DNA of 64,000 bases. Origin: Allobranchiibius huperziae (lineage in GTDB: Bacteria > Actinomycetota > Actinomycetes > Actinomycetales > Dermatophilaceae). Position 1 is the first letter of the stretch; the number at the start of each line of letters is the position of its first letter. The stretch spans positions 3,525,388-3,589,387 of the forward strand of contig NZ_JACCFW010000001.1 in NCBI RefSeq assembly GCF_013410455.1, in the 5' to 3' direction. This document shows positions 34,290-42,577 of the stretch, piece after piece. The translations under genes were made by a program, and so were the position numbers. The notes under the pieces were generated by a model. It searched no databases. It worked only from the letters and a program-made list of their open reading frames with translations, and was not told where the DNA came from.

Positions 34290-35060
34290 GTGACGAGCGT
34301 GCAGCCACTCGACGATCTGGGACACCCGCTGGACCTCCTCTCGCCGGCTCGCCGGGTGGTCTCCCTGGTGCCGTCGCTGACCGAGGCGCTCGCGCACGAT
34401 CGTCCGGAGGCCGTCGTGGGCGCGACCGAATGGTGCACGCACCCCGCCGATCTCGACGTACGCCGGGTGCGGGGCACGAAGAACCCGGACCTCTCGGCGA
34501 TCCGGGCGCTGCGACCCGACGTGGTGATCGCCAACAGAGAAGAGAACCGCGAGCTGGACGTGCGGCGGCTGCGTGACGCGGGGATCGCGGTATGGGTCAC
34601 CGAGATCGCTGACGTCACAGGGGCGTTGGACTCCCTCGCGCGGATGGTCGCCGCCCTCGGCTTGCCGCGGCCGCAGTGGCTAGCCGGCGCCCGGGAGGTG
34701 TGGGCAGCACCACCCACCTTGCCACCGGTCGCCGCGGCGATCGCGGTGTGGCGCGACCCCTGGATGGTCGTCGGCGGGGGCACCTTCGCCGGCGACGTGC
34801 TGCAGCGGCTCGGCCTGGTCAACGCGTACGCCGATGCGGAGCGCTACCCGCGTGCGGACGTCGCCGAGATCGAGCGTGTCGCGCAGCTGGTCGTCCTGCC
34901 CGACGAGCCGTACGTGTTCACGGCCGACGACGGTCCCGAGGCGTTCACGAGTCCGACCGCGCTCGTCTCCGGCCGCGCTCTCACCTGGTACGGCCCGTCG
35001 CTGGTCAGCGCGCGAGCAGAGCTGACCGAGGCGATGCGGCCGGCGCTGCCGGGCGGCTGA
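34290..35060 (+). CDS. Helical-backbone metal receptor without a signal peptide (BtuF/FhuD-like fold)
   Basis: 256 residues from GTG 34290. It resembles periplasmic binding proteins of class III (cobalamin, haem, siderophore): RRVVSLVPSLTEALA, VVGATEWCTHP, LRPDVVIANREENRELD and a C-terminal RALTWYGPSLVSA. Those exported proteins carry a signal peptide or lipobox; here there is neither, and no ABC permease or ATPase gene is near. It may bind a corrinoid or metal chelate in the cytoplasm. It is followed 55 bases on by the PCD-VOC fusion gene. Confidence 0.8.
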   Translation: MTSVQPLDDLGHPLDLLSPARRVVSLVPSLTEALAHDRPEAVVGATEWCTHPADLDVRRVRGTKNPDLSAIRALRPDVVIANREENRELDVRRLRDAGIAVWVTEIADVTGALDSLARMVAALGLPRPQWLAGAREVWAAPPTLPPVAAAIAVWRDPWMVVGGGTFAGDVLQRLGLVNAYADAERYPRADVAEIERVAQLVVLPDEPYVFTADDGPEAFTSPTALVSGRALTWYGPSLVSARAELTEAMRPALPGG

Positions 35061-35115
35061 GCCTGCCGGGCCGGAAACGCCCACGGCTGTCGGACCCTCG
35101 TGCCAGAGTCGCAGG

Positions 35116-35772
35116 ATGGACACCGTCGACAACGCACAGATCCGCGCCGCGGGGCTGGACGACTGGCGCAAGCTCGCCCAGGCGCTGCACGCCCGCTACG
35201 CCGTCCCCGACTACGCCGCTGCCGCGAAGTTCATCGCGGCGGTCGCTGACGCGGCCGAGTCCGCGAACCACCATCCGGACGTCCGCCTCACCTACGGCGT
35301 GGTGGACCTGTCGCTGTGCACGCACGAGGCCGGGCTGTGGGTCACGCAGAAGGACCTCGACCTGGCCGGGGAGATCAGCCGGATCGCCGCCGAGCACGGC
35401 CTGGCCGCCCGACCCCTCGAGGTCACACAGCTGGAGCTGGCGCTCGACACTGCTGATGACGACCGCGTCGGGCCGTTCTGGTCTGCGCTGCTCACCGGCA
35501 GCCCGGACAACCGCATTCACGACTCCGTCTTCGACCCGACCGGCCGCGTGCCGAGCCTGTGGTTCCAGGGCACCGACGAGCACGAGACCCCCCGTCAACG
35601 CTGGCATTTCGACCTCTGGATCGCGCCAGAGGTCGCCTCCGACCGCATCGCAGCCGCCGTCGCCGCGGGCGGCACGGTCGTCGACGACGAGGAGGCGCCC
35701 GCCTTCACGGTGCTGGCCGACCCGGACGGCAACCGGGTGTGCGTGTGCACCACGAGCGGCCGGGAGGGCTGA
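35116..35772 (+). CDS. Pterin-4a-carbinolamine dehydratase fused to a VOC domain
   Basis: 218 residues. Residues 5-95 form a PCD domain: ESANHHPDVRL with the active-site His52-His53-Pro pair, LCTHEAGLWVTQKDLDLA with His70 and Asp80. Residues about 103-215 are a glyoxalase-like domain (VTQLELALDTADDD, then FTVLADPDGNRVCVC). PCD dehydrates 4a-hydroxy-tetrahydrobiopterin in aromatic amino acid hydroxylation. Such fusions are known in actinobacteria, but their role is open because no pterin hydroxylase gene is near. Confidence 0.85.
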   Translation: MDTVDNAQIRAAGLDDWRKLAQALHARYAVPDYAAAAKFIAAVADAAESANHHPDVRLTYGVVDLSLCTHEAGLWVTQKDLDLAGEISRIAAEHGLAARPLEVTQLELALDTADDDRVGPFWSALLTGSPDNRIHDSVFDPTGRVPSLWFQGTDEHETPRQRWHFDLWIAPEVASDRIAAAVAAGGTVVDDEEAPAFTVLADPDGNRVCVCTTSGREG

Positions 35773-35840
35773 CCCCGGACCCCGGATCCGGGTGTGACGT
35801 GAGTCTCACCGCAGCCTAAGGATCGCGTTACTCTCCGGTA

Positions 35841-36815
35841 ATGACGAGACGACGTATCGGTCAGGCTTGCGCGGGTGTCGCCCTGGTGGGCGGCTTCTGC
35901 GTAGCGCAGACGGCTCCCGCACAGGCAGCCGCCCCCGACTACCCGGTCGGCGGTTCCGCCTCGGGCTACGCGAGCTGGGTCTCCACACCTGATGCCAACC
36001 CGCCCGGTGTGAACGTGCCGTGTACGCCGAGCGCGGCGCACCCGCGTCCGGTGGTGCTGCTGGAAGGCACCACCTCCCGCATCACCCACTCCTTCGCCCG
36101 GATCGGACCGCTGCTCGCCGACCAGGGCTATTGCGTCTACGGACTGAATTACGGCGACACCCAGCTCACCGCCTCCACCGGCGGCGTGATCGGCGCGATG
36201 GGCGACATCCCGACCTCGGCCCGACAGGTGTCCGGGTTCGTGGACAAGGTGCTCGCGCAGACAGGCGCCGCGAAGGTCGACATCGTCGGCTGGTCGCAGG
36301 GCGGCGGTCCGCTGCCCCGCTATTACCTGCAGAACCTCGGCGGCGCGTCGAAGGTCGATTCGCTCGTCGGCCTCGCGCCGTCCAACTACGGCACGAGCTT
36401 CTTCGGTGTCCTGAGCCTGATCGGCGCGGTCCAGAACGCCACCGGCGTCGACTTCCTGAGCGCCTCCGGCGCCCCCGCGTTCGACCAGCAGCTCAACACC
36501 TCGCCGTTCACCAAGGCTCTGAACGCGCACGGCGACACCGTGCCCGGGGTGCACTACACGGTGATCGAGACCCGGCTGGACGACGTCGTGACGCCGTACA
36601 CCAACGCCTTCCTCAAGGGCCCCGGAGCGACGAACATCGTCCTGCAGCAGCAGTGCCCGCTCGACGGCACGGATCACCTCGGAATCATCTACGACAACAA
36701 CGCGATTCAGGACGTGCTGAACGCGCTTGGGCCACGGGTGCCGAACTTCAAGCCCTCCTGCCAGGCGGCGCTCCCGCTCGTCGGGACACCGGGGCTGGGC
36801 GGCCTGCCGGGGTAG
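35841..36815 (+). CDS. Secreted lipase/esterase, alpha/beta hydrolase
   Basis: 324 residues. Sec signal peptide MTRRRIGQACAGVALVGG with cleavage near APAQAAA. The nucleophile elbow is GWSQGGGPLPRYY (Ser in G-x-S-x-G), the acid in TRLDDVVTPYT and the His in GTDHLGIIYDN; this matches class-2-type bacterial lipases. Cysteines at the edges of loops (VNVPCTPS, GYCVYG, QQQCPLDG, KPSCQ) likely pair after export. It hydrolyses extracellular acyl esters. A short Gly/Leu/Pro tail ends the protein. Confidence 0.9.
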   Translation: MTRRRIGQACAGVALVGGFCVAQTAPAQAAAPDYPVGGSASGYASWVSTPDANPPGVNVPCTPSAAHPRPVVLLEGTTSRITHSFARIGPLLADQGYCVYGLNYGDTQLTASTGGVIGAMGDIPTSARQVSGFVDKVLAQTGAAKVDIVGWSQGGGPLPRYYLQNLGGASKVDSLVGLAPSNYGTSFFGVLSLIGAVQNATGVDFLSASGAPAFDQQLNTSPFTKALNAHGDTVPGVHYTVIETRLDDVVTPYTNAFLKGPGATNIVLQQQCPLDGTDHLGIIYDNNAIQDVLNALGPRVPNFKPSCQAALPLVGTPGLGGLPG

Positions 36816-36909
36816 TTCTCGGCGGATGCCTTGCGCGTCGCCGTGGCGAGGGCCACGGTGGCGGCAGACCCCTACGACGACGTGCGGGGGCGACCCGGAT
36901 GGAGCTTTC

Positions 36910-38562
36910 ATGGCCAAGAAGCTGATCAACGACCCGCTCGAGGTGGTGCGGGAGTCGATGGAGGGGGTGGTGCTCACCCAGCCGGGCACCGCGATCCTGC
37001 GCGACCGCACCATCGTCGTACGCCGTGACCGCCTGAGCCACGGACCGAACACCGACCTGCCGGTCGCGCTGATCTCCGGGGGTGGCGCGGGCCACGAACC
37101 CGCGCACGCCGGGTACGTCGCGAGCGGCATGCTCACCGCGGCGGTCAGCGGCGGGGTCTTCTCCTCGCCGAGTGTCGATGCCGTGCTCGATGGGATCCGG
37201 GCCGTCACGGGCACCGGTGGCGCGTTGCTGATCGTGAAGTCCTACACCGGCGACCGGTTGAACTTCGGGCTGGCCGCGGAGTTGGCGCGCTCCGAGGGCT
37301 ACGACGTGCGGATGGTCGTCGTCGGTGACGATGTGGCGCTCGCCGACGACGACGAGAACGCCGGACGTCGCGGCCTGGCCGGCACGGTGCTGGTGCACAA
37401 GACCGCGGGGGCGCTCGCGGAACGCGGCGGTTCGCTGGACGACGTCACCGCGCTCGCCCGGGCCGTCGCCACCGGCGTCGGCACGATGGGTCTGGGGCTC
37501 ACGCCGTGTGTCGTGCCGGGTTCGGACGAGCCCGGTGCCGACATCGCCGAGGACGGCGTCGAGCTCGGCCTCGGCATCCACGGCGAACCGGGCGTCACCT
37601 CCGTCGACATGGCGCCGGCGGACGATCTGGCCGGGCGCCTGGTGGACGGCGTCGTGCAGGACCGCGGATTCGAGTCCGGCGCCCACGTCGTCGCACTCAT
37701 CAACTCCACGGGTGGCACCCCGCCGATGGAGTTGGCGATCGTGGCACGTGCTGCAGTGAAACTCCTGCAGCAGAAAGGCATTCGCGTCGACCGGCTCTAT
37801 CAGGGTCTGGTGATGACCAGCCTGGAGATGGCCGGATGCTCGGTCTCGCTGCTCGCGACCGATGTGCACCCCGACCTGCTCACACTCCTCGACGCGCCTA
37901 CGGCATCGATCGGCTGGCCCAGTCGTGGTGCCTCCGACGTGCCTGGCCTGGTGCAGGTGGAGGTGCCCGCGGCTGCCTGGAGTCCGCAGGAGGAGGAAGG
38001 CGTCGACGACAGGATCTGCGCCGGCGGCATCGAGCGCGCCTGCAACGCACTCCTCGCGGCCGAGGAGGAGCTGACACTGATGGACAAGGTGGTCGGCGAC
38101 GGTGACCTCGGGACCGCCCTGGCCCGCGGCGCCCGCTCGTGGCTGGGAGAGCCGCAGACCGGTGACGCACGTCATCAGCTGCGCGCGCTCGCAGCCGTCG
38201 TACGCCGCGAGGTCGGTGGCACCTCCGGCCCGTTGTACGCGGCCGGCTTGTTGAGGGCGGCCGAAGCCGTTGGGGCAGATGGTGATTGGGCAGCTGCCCT
38301 GCAGGCGGCCAGCGAGGGCGTGCAGGAGTTGGGTGGCGCGAAGGCGGGCGACCGCACGATGGTCGATGCGCTCGCGCCCGCTGCGACCGAGGCCACTGCG
38401 GGGCTGGGCGCCGCCCAGGCGGCTGCACGGCGGGGCGCCGACGCGACGACGTCCCAGGTGGCGCGTCGCGGGCGCTCCAGCTACCTGGGCGACCGGGTCA
38501 AAGGCCACCCGGACCCTGGCGCGGTCGCCGTCACGGTCTGGCTGGACGCGCTGTCGGACTGA
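36910..38562 (+). CDS. Dihydroxyacetone kinase, fused DhaK-DhaL
   Basis: 550 residues from ATG 36910. Domain 1 (1 to about 335) is DhaK: SGGGAGHEPAHAGYV at 56-70 and GLGIHGEPGV with His224, which binds dihydroxyacetone covalently. Domain 2 (about 355-548) is DhaL: LMDKVVGDGDLGTAL, GTSGPLYAAGLL, KAGDRTMVDALAP, RRGRSSYLGDR, the ADP-binding site. The fused form matches ATP-dependent DAK (Citrobacter-type) rather than the PTS three-protein system, which uses separate DhaK and DhaL with DhaM. It would phosphorylate dihydroxyacetone or a related triose. Confidence 0.93.
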   Translation: MAKKLINDPLEVVRESMEGVVLTQPGTAILRDRTIVVRRDRLSHGPNTDLPVALISGGGAGHEPAHAGYVASGMLTAAVSGGVFSSPSVDAVLDGIRAVTGTGGALLIVKSYTGDRLNFGLAAELARSEGYDVRMVVVGDDVALADDDENAGRRGLAGTVLVHKTAGALAERGGSLDDVTALARAVATGVGTMGLGLTPCVVPGSDEPGADIAEDGVELGLGIHGEPGVTSVDMAPADDLAGRLVDGVVQDRGFESGAHVVALINSTGGTPPMELAIVARAAVKLLQQKGIRVDRLYQGLVMTSLEMAGCSVSLLATDVHPDLLTLLDAPTASIGWPSRGASDVPGLVQVEVPAAAWSPQEEEGVDDRICAGGIERACNALLAAEEELTLMDKVVGDGDLGTALARGARSWLGEPQTGDARHQLRALAAVVRREVGGTSGPLYAAGLLRAAEAVGADGDWAAALQAASEGVQELGGAKAGDRTMVDALAPAATEATAGLGAAQAAARRGADATTSQVARRGRSSYLGDRVKGHPDPGAVAVTVWLDALSD

Positions 38563-38645
38563 CCCGGGCTCGCCTCCCGCACCGTGGGAAGCGTCCGGAT
38601 GGTGGACCTGGGCTGGCTCGCTGCCCCCAGCACATCTAACTTCGC

Positions 38646-38662
38646 GTTATGCATTCGATAAC
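38646..38662. promoter_or_regulatory. GTTAT-N7-ATAAC inverted repeat at the leader start
   Basis: Arms at 38646-38650 and 38658-38662 in an AT-rich patch about 180 bases before the cysteine dioxygenase gene, just where its promoter would be. It may be an operator or part of the promoter. Not assigned to a regulator. Confidence 0.4.
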
Positions 38663-38744
38663 TCAGCGTCGCATCGAGGTTCCCTCGACCGCTGGCCTCT
38701 CGGTGGGACGGGGTGTGTCCGGGCGTGCTCACAGCGCCCGCGGC

Positions 38745-38795
38745 ATGTGTACCGCCGGGGATCAGCCGCGCGCCGAGTGTTGTCGCCGCGGCTGA
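38745..38795 (+). CDS. Cysteine-codon leader peptide of the cysteine dioxygenase gene
   Basis: A 16-codon frame, ATG 38745 to TGA 38793-38795, ends Glu-Cys-Cys-Arg-Arg-Gly and has another Cys at position 2. The same frame is open further upstream (ATG 38650), so a longer leader is possible. The two adjacent UGU codons (38778-38783) fall in the loop of a 13-bp hairpin and the stop codon in its second arm. Leader peptides with clustered Cys codons are known as cysteine-responsive attenuators in mycobacteria. It lies before a gene of cysteine catabolism. Confidence 0.6.
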   Translation: MCTAGDQPRAECCRRG

Positions 38796-38799
38796 TCCC
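38758..38799 (+). promoter_or_regulatory. Attenuator-like hairpin with Cys codons in the loop
   Basis: GGGATCAGCCGCG (38758-38770) pairs perfectly with CGCGGCTGATCCC (38787-38799); the 16-base loop contains TGTTGT. No T-tract follows, so it may be a Rho-type or translational control rather than an intrinsic terminator. A translating ribosome at the Cys codons or the stop codon would melt the stem. Confidence 0.65.
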
Positions 38800-38841
38800 T
38801 CGCCGACCCGACCGTCTGCATACCCCTCGAAGGACTCCCAC

Positions 38842-39339
38842 ATGACCACTCTCACCGCCGCCCCGCTCACCTCCACCCCGCGGTCCGGCGTCCACACACC
38901 GGACCAACTGCTCGACATCGCCCACCTCTTCGCGCACGACTGGCGCCTGAACGCACTGGCCTCGATCAGCCGGGACCACGCCGAACGGCACTGGATCGAG
39001 CTGGCATCGATCCCCGCCGTGCAGGTCTGGGCGATCGCCTGGCCCTCGGGCACCGGCACCGGATGGCACGACCACGGCATCGCCTCGGGAGCCTTCGTCG
39101 TCGTCTCCGGCGCACTCGTCGAGCAGGCCTGGCACGACGGCGTCCGCCGCACCGACCTGACCGACGGCCAGGGCAAGGGCTTCGGCGCGGATCACGTCCA
39201 CGACGTCCAGAACCTCGGATCGGAGCTGGCTGTCTCGGTGCACGCCTACTCCCCGACGCTGACGGACATGACGCGGTACGAGCTGCAGGGCGATCGTCTG
39301 CACCGTCTCGGCGTCGACACCGCCGGCGACGCCTGGTGA
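38842..39339 (+). CDS. Cysteine dioxygenase-type cupin protein
   Basis: 165 residues from ATG 38842, with GAAGGA at 38829-38834. The thiol-dioxygenase cupin shows WHDHGIASGAFVVVSGAL with two His iron ligands near 76-78, and DHVHDVQNLGSE with the third. HLFAHDWRLNALAS and RYELQG are usual for bacterial cysteine dioxygenases. It would oxidise L-cysteine to cysteine sulfinate. The preceding cysteine-codon leader fits control by cysteine. Confidence 0.85.
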   Translation: MTTLTAAPLTSTPRSGVHTPDQLLDIAHLFAHDWRLNALASISRDHAERHWIELASIPAVQVWAIAWPSGTGTGWHDHGIASGAFVVVSGALVEQAWHDGVRRTDLTDGQGKGFGADHVHDVQNLGSELAVSVHAYSPTLTDMTRYELQGDRLHRLGVDTAGDAW

Positions 39340-39389
39340 ATCGGTTCCGGCCGCGTGACGGCACGGGCGCGGCGTGACATGGTGATGAC

Positions 39390-39923
39390 ATGTCTTCGGA
39401 TTCGGCTGCCGCTCTTGCTGGTTCGCTCCTGACCGACGCGTTCGGACGGGTCCACGAGCTCCTCCCGGGCATCGTGCACGACCTCAGTACGGCGGAGCTG
39501 ACCTGGCGCCCCGACCGCGACGCGAACTCGGTGGGGTGGTTGGTCTGGCACCTGACGCGGGTGCAGGACGACCACATCGCCGGCCTTACCGGCGATGACC
39601 AGGTCTGGACGGCGGACGGCTGGGTGAGTCGCTTCGCCCTACCGTACGACGACGACACACTCGGCTATGGCCAGTCCAGCGCCGAGGTCGGCGAGTTCGC
39701 GGTCGACGACCCTGCCCTGCTGACCGGCTATCACGAGGCGACCCACCGGGCGACGATCGCTGCGCTGCGGGGCTTCTCGGCCGCCGACTACGACCGTGTG
39801 GTCGATGAGCACTGGGACCCGCCGGTCACCCTCGGCGCCCGGGTCGTGTCCGTGCTGAACGACATCACCCAGCACGCGGGCCAGGCCGCGTACGTGCGCG
39901 GGCTGCTCGAGCGGCGTACCTGA
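39390..39923 (+). CDS. DinB-like protein (DUF664, mycothiol-dependent type)
   Basis: 177 residues of a four-helix DinB fold. Metal ligands are visible as WHLTRVQDDH in helix 2 and HAGQAAYVRGLLE near the C-terminus. The DUF664 branch in actinobacteria includes mycothiol-dependent S-transferases such as maleylpyruvate isomerase relatives. Substrate unknown. Converges on the Dps gene. Confidence 0.85.
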   Translation: MSSDSAAALAGSLLTDAFGRVHELLPGIVHDLSTAELTWRPDRDANSVGWLVWHLTRVQDDHIAGLTGDDQVWTADGWVSRFALPYDDDTLGYGQSSAEVGEFAVDDPALLTGYHEATHRATIAALRGFSAADYDRVVDEHWDPPVTLGARVVSVLNDITQHAGQAAYVRGLLERRT

Positions 39924-39935
39924 CCGCCGCGCTCG

Positions 39936-39966
39936 ACGGACGGTGTGGAACCGGTCAGGCGTCCGT
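39936..39966. terminator. Stem-loop between the DinB and dps genes
   Basis: ACGGACG (39936-39942) and CGTCCGT (39960-39966) with a 17-base loop; it overlaps the dps stop codon and lies 13 bases past the DinB stop. A weak but well-placed shared terminator for two convergent genes. Confidence 0.4.
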
Positions 39967-40506
39967 GCGGGTCGCCTCGGCCGCGCCCTTCTCGGTGCTG
40001 GAGTCGGTGCTGGCCAGGTTGCCGCCCAGGTCCTCCAGGTGCGCGCGGACGAACCACTGGAACTTCTCCAGCTCCGCGGTCTGACCGATGAGCATGTCCT
40101 CGGTGATCGGGTCGATCTCGCCGGCTGCTGCGATCGCCTTGCGGTTGTCCTCGACGACGCCGTTGTAGACCAGGTCGAGCGCGCCGAGGTGTGCGAGGAC
40201 GGTGTCCCGGCCGATCGAGTAGTCCTTCCAGGTGCGGTCCCGCTCGATCGCACCGGGCGTCCCGGAGGGCGAGCCGCCCATGGTGGCGATGCGCTCGGCC
40301 ACGGCGTCGGCGTACCCACGCACCAGATCGACCTGCGGGTCGATCATCTCGTGCACCGCGATGAAGTACGGCCCGATGACGTTCCAGTGCACGTGCTTCA
40401 GCGTGAGGTGCAGGTCGTTGTAGGCGCTGAGCCGCTTCTGCAGGGTCTTGATGAGCTGCTCGGCGTCCTTGGTGGACACTCCGGGGACGGTGTAGCGCAC
40501 GGCCAT
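39955..40506 (-). CDS. dps: Dps-family ferritin-like DNA-protection protein
   Basis: 183 residues. The inter-subunit ferroxidase site is seen in LKHVHWNVIGPYFIAVHEMI (His pair, Asp and Glu following in DPQVD), and the second half ELEKFQWFVRAHLEDLGG is typical. Family members form 12-subunit shells that store iron and use peroxide. A charged, Ala/Thr-rich tail of about 20 residues may contact DNA. Start chosen at ATG 40506. Confidence 0.93.
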   Translation of the reverse strand: MAVRYTVPGVSTKDAEQLIKTLQKRLSAYNDLHLTLKHVHWNVIGPYFIAVHEMIDPQVDLVRGYADAVAERIATMGGSPSGTPGAIERDRTWKDYSIGRDTVLAHLGALDLVYNGVVEDNRKAIAAAGEIDPITEDMLIGQTAELEKFQWFVRAHLEDLGGNLASTDSSTEKGAAEATRTDA

Positions 40507-40629
40507 GGTGACTCCTCTGCCTGAGTCCGTCCGGATGTTGCGGCAGCTAGCGGCAAAGCACCGGATTGACTGAAATGGGACGTGGTTCGCGGATTGCCTT
40601 CGACGTTACACCGCAGGGGCCGCCACGTC

Positions 40630-40650
40630 GGCAGCTCGCCCGGCTGCCGG
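40630..40650. terminator. Stem-loop after the NAD(P)-binding gene
   Basis: CGGCAGC (40630-40636) and GCTGCCG (40644-40650) with a 7-base loop, immediately past the stop codon at 40651 on the minus strand. Confidence 0.6.
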
Positions 40651-41712
40651 TCAGTCGGTGATGCGGTCGACGACCGAGCGCAGCAGGCCCTTCTTGTGCG
40701 TCGTCCCGTCGTCGTCCATCTCGACCCTGCCACCGGCCCAGTCCGGGTCGTTCGGCCACGGTCCGACGGGGTCCAGCTCGGCCGGGTCGGCGTCGTCCGC
40801 CGGGTCGGCAAGGGCCCGGTCGAAGGCTGCCTCGACCCCCACCAGTTCGTACCCCTCCGGCAGCAGATCGCGGCGGAAGTCGGTCTCGGAGCAGACCATG
40901 TCCTCGTGCAGGCTCTCCACCAGGGACTCCACCGTCGAACCGGGGACGTCCGCGAACTGACCGGCGAGCTTGCCGACCAGCGCGGTCGGCAGCAGCGGGA
41001 TCTCGATCTGGGGGCGGGTGAGGCCGGCGACCTTGGTGAAGAGTGCGAGCAGGTCGGAGTAGGGCATCCGCTCGGAGCCACCGATGTCGTATGACCGCGA
41101 TTGGCCGTCGTGGTCGACGCAGCCCGCCAGCGCCTTCACGGCGTCGACGATGGCGATCGGCTGCACCTGCGACTTCATCCAGGTGGGGACGGTGTGCACC
41201 GGGAGTCGCTCGGACAGTTGGCGCACGATCTCGAACGACGTGGAGCCGCTGCCCAGGAGGATCGCGGCACGCAACGCGTACGTCGGGATGCCGGAGCCGG
41301 TCAGGATGTCCTCGACCTCCAGGCGCGAGCTGATGTGGTCCGACAGTTCGTCGTGGTCCACGGGAGGGACGATGCCGGACAGGTAGACGATGCGACTGAC
41401 GCCGGCGTCGCGCGCACCGTCGGCGAACGTCTGCGCGGCGTCGCGGTCCTTCTGCATGAAGTCGTCGCCGCCGAGACCGTGGATCAGGTAGTACGCCGTG
41501 TGCACCCCGGCGAGACCGGCGAGCACCTGCTCCTTGTCCGACACGTCGAGCTGCACTGCGTCGATCCGGTCCGACCACCAGAAACCGTCGGCCTTGTCGA
41601 CGTCGTAGAAGCCGCCGGCCACGGAGTGTCCACGGCGCAGCAGCTCCGGGATGAGCCGTCCCCCCACGTATCCACTGGCACCGGTGACGAGGACACGCTG
41701 GGACTGGGTCAT
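40651..41712 (-). CDS. NAD(P)H-binding protein (atypical SDR)
   Basis: 353 residues from ATG 41712. TGASGYVGGRLIPELLRRG is the cofactor loop and VRIVYLSGIVPP the central strand; the usual SDR Tyr-x3-Lys is not evident, as expected for atypical NmrA/TMR-like members. A charged C-terminal extension (DPADDADPAELDP) and a short basic end follow. Its role is unknown; NmrA-like proteins often sense redox state. It is transcribed alone, upstream of the dps gene. Confidence 0.83.
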   Translation of the reverse strand: MTQSQRVLVTGASGYVGGRLIPELLRRGHSVAGGFYDVDKADGFWWSDRIDAVQLDVSDKEQVLAGLAGVHTAYYLIHGLGGDDFMQKDRDAAQTFADGARDAGVSRIVYLSGIVPPVDHDELSDHISSRLEVEDILTGSGIPTYALRAAILLGSGSTSFEIVRQLSERLPVHTVPTWMKSQVQPIAIVDAVKALAGCVDHDGQSRSYDIGGSERMPYSDLLALFTKVAGLTRPQIEIPLLPTALVGKLAGQFADVPGSTVESLVESLHEDMVCSETDFRRDLLPEGYELVGVEAAFDRALADPADDADPAELDPVGPWPNDPDWAGGRVEMDDDGTTHKKGLLRSVVDRITD

Positions 41713-41807
41713 TCTTCGACAGTACGGCGTGCACGCGGGCCCGTCAGCAGCGCCGCCCACCCCCGGCGGGCGGGCGGCACCGGCGATGCGCGGCGCATAC
41801 TGCACAG

Positions 41808-42014
41808 ATGAGTGATGACGACGAGAAGCAGGTATCCGAGACCTCGATGATGACCCCGGGCGGCAGCGTGCAGGACTCGCCCGGCACCGACGACGGAGTG
41901 CCCCCGGCGGAGGACTCCCAGACCGAGGCCGACGGCGCTCCGCGCGACTATCGCGCCGACAAGACCGTCTCGGACGAGACCATCCCGCAGGCCGACCCGG
42001 AGGAGTTGGGATGA
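41808..42014 (+). CDS. Small acidic hypothetical protein
   Basis: 68 residues, rich in Asp, Glu, Ser and Pro with no hydrophobic core, so probably disordered. Its stop overlaps the start of the PNPOx-like gene (ATGA), which supports it being translated. It begins 43 bases after a C-run region with no evident ribosome site. I recognise no family. Confidence 0.6.
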   Translation: MSDDDEKQVSETSMMTPGGSVQDSPGTDDGVPPAEDSQTEADGAPRDYRADKTVSDETIPQADPEELG

Positions 42015-42520
42015 CATCGCAAGCTGCCCACGGATCGCCCGTCACGCAGGACGACGAGGCGCGCGACACCGTCTGGAAGCTGCTGGACAAGGCACGCTTC
42101 TGCATGATGACCACGGTCGACGACAACGGGCGCCTGGTGTCCCGGCCTATGGGTGTCCAGCAGACCGACGATGATCTGCTGTGGTTCTTCGCAGCCGCCG
42201 ATTCGCCGAAAGTGGCTGAGCTGCGGGCCGATCCGCGGATCAACCTGGCGTTCTCCGACTCGGACGACTTCATCTCGCTGAGCGGTACGGCGGAGGTCGT
42301 GCACGACCCGGCCAAGAACCGGGAGCTGTGGAACAAGTTCGCCGAGGCATGGCTGCAGGCCGAGCCGGAGGACGAGCGGGTGGTGCTCATCAAGGTCACC
42401 GCGGACACGGCGGAGTACTGGGACACCCCGGCCAAGCCGTCGCGTCTCGTCGGCATCGTGCGCACCCTCACGACGGGTGAGAAGCCGCCGGGCGGTGACA
42501 ACAAGACGGTCGATCTCTGA
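42011..42520 (+). CDS. Pyridoxamine 5'-phosphate oxidase-like (general stress protein 26 type)
   Basis: 169 residues. Split-barrel flavin-binding fold with CMMTTVDDNGRLVSRPM, LLWFFAAADSPK, NLAFSDSDDFISLSGTAEVV, and VVLIKVTADTAEYWDTP, as in the GSP26/pyridox_oxidase_2 family. Members bind FMN or F420 and reduce unknown compounds. It is co-translated with the small acidic protein and converges on the 2H phosphoesterase gene. Confidence 0.88.
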   Translation: MTSQAAHGSPVTQDDEARDTVWKLLDKARFCMMTTVDDNGRLVSRPMGVQQTDDDLLWFFAAADSPKVAELRADPRINLAFSDSDDFISLSGTAEVVHDPAKNRELWNKFAEAWLQAEPEDERVVLIKVTADTAEYWDTPAKPSRLVGIVRTLTTGEKPPGGDNKTVDL

Positions 42521-42577
42521 TCGACACCGGGGCGTGACCGGCGGCCGGGGCACGGGCGTCTGTCAGAACGCGTGGGC

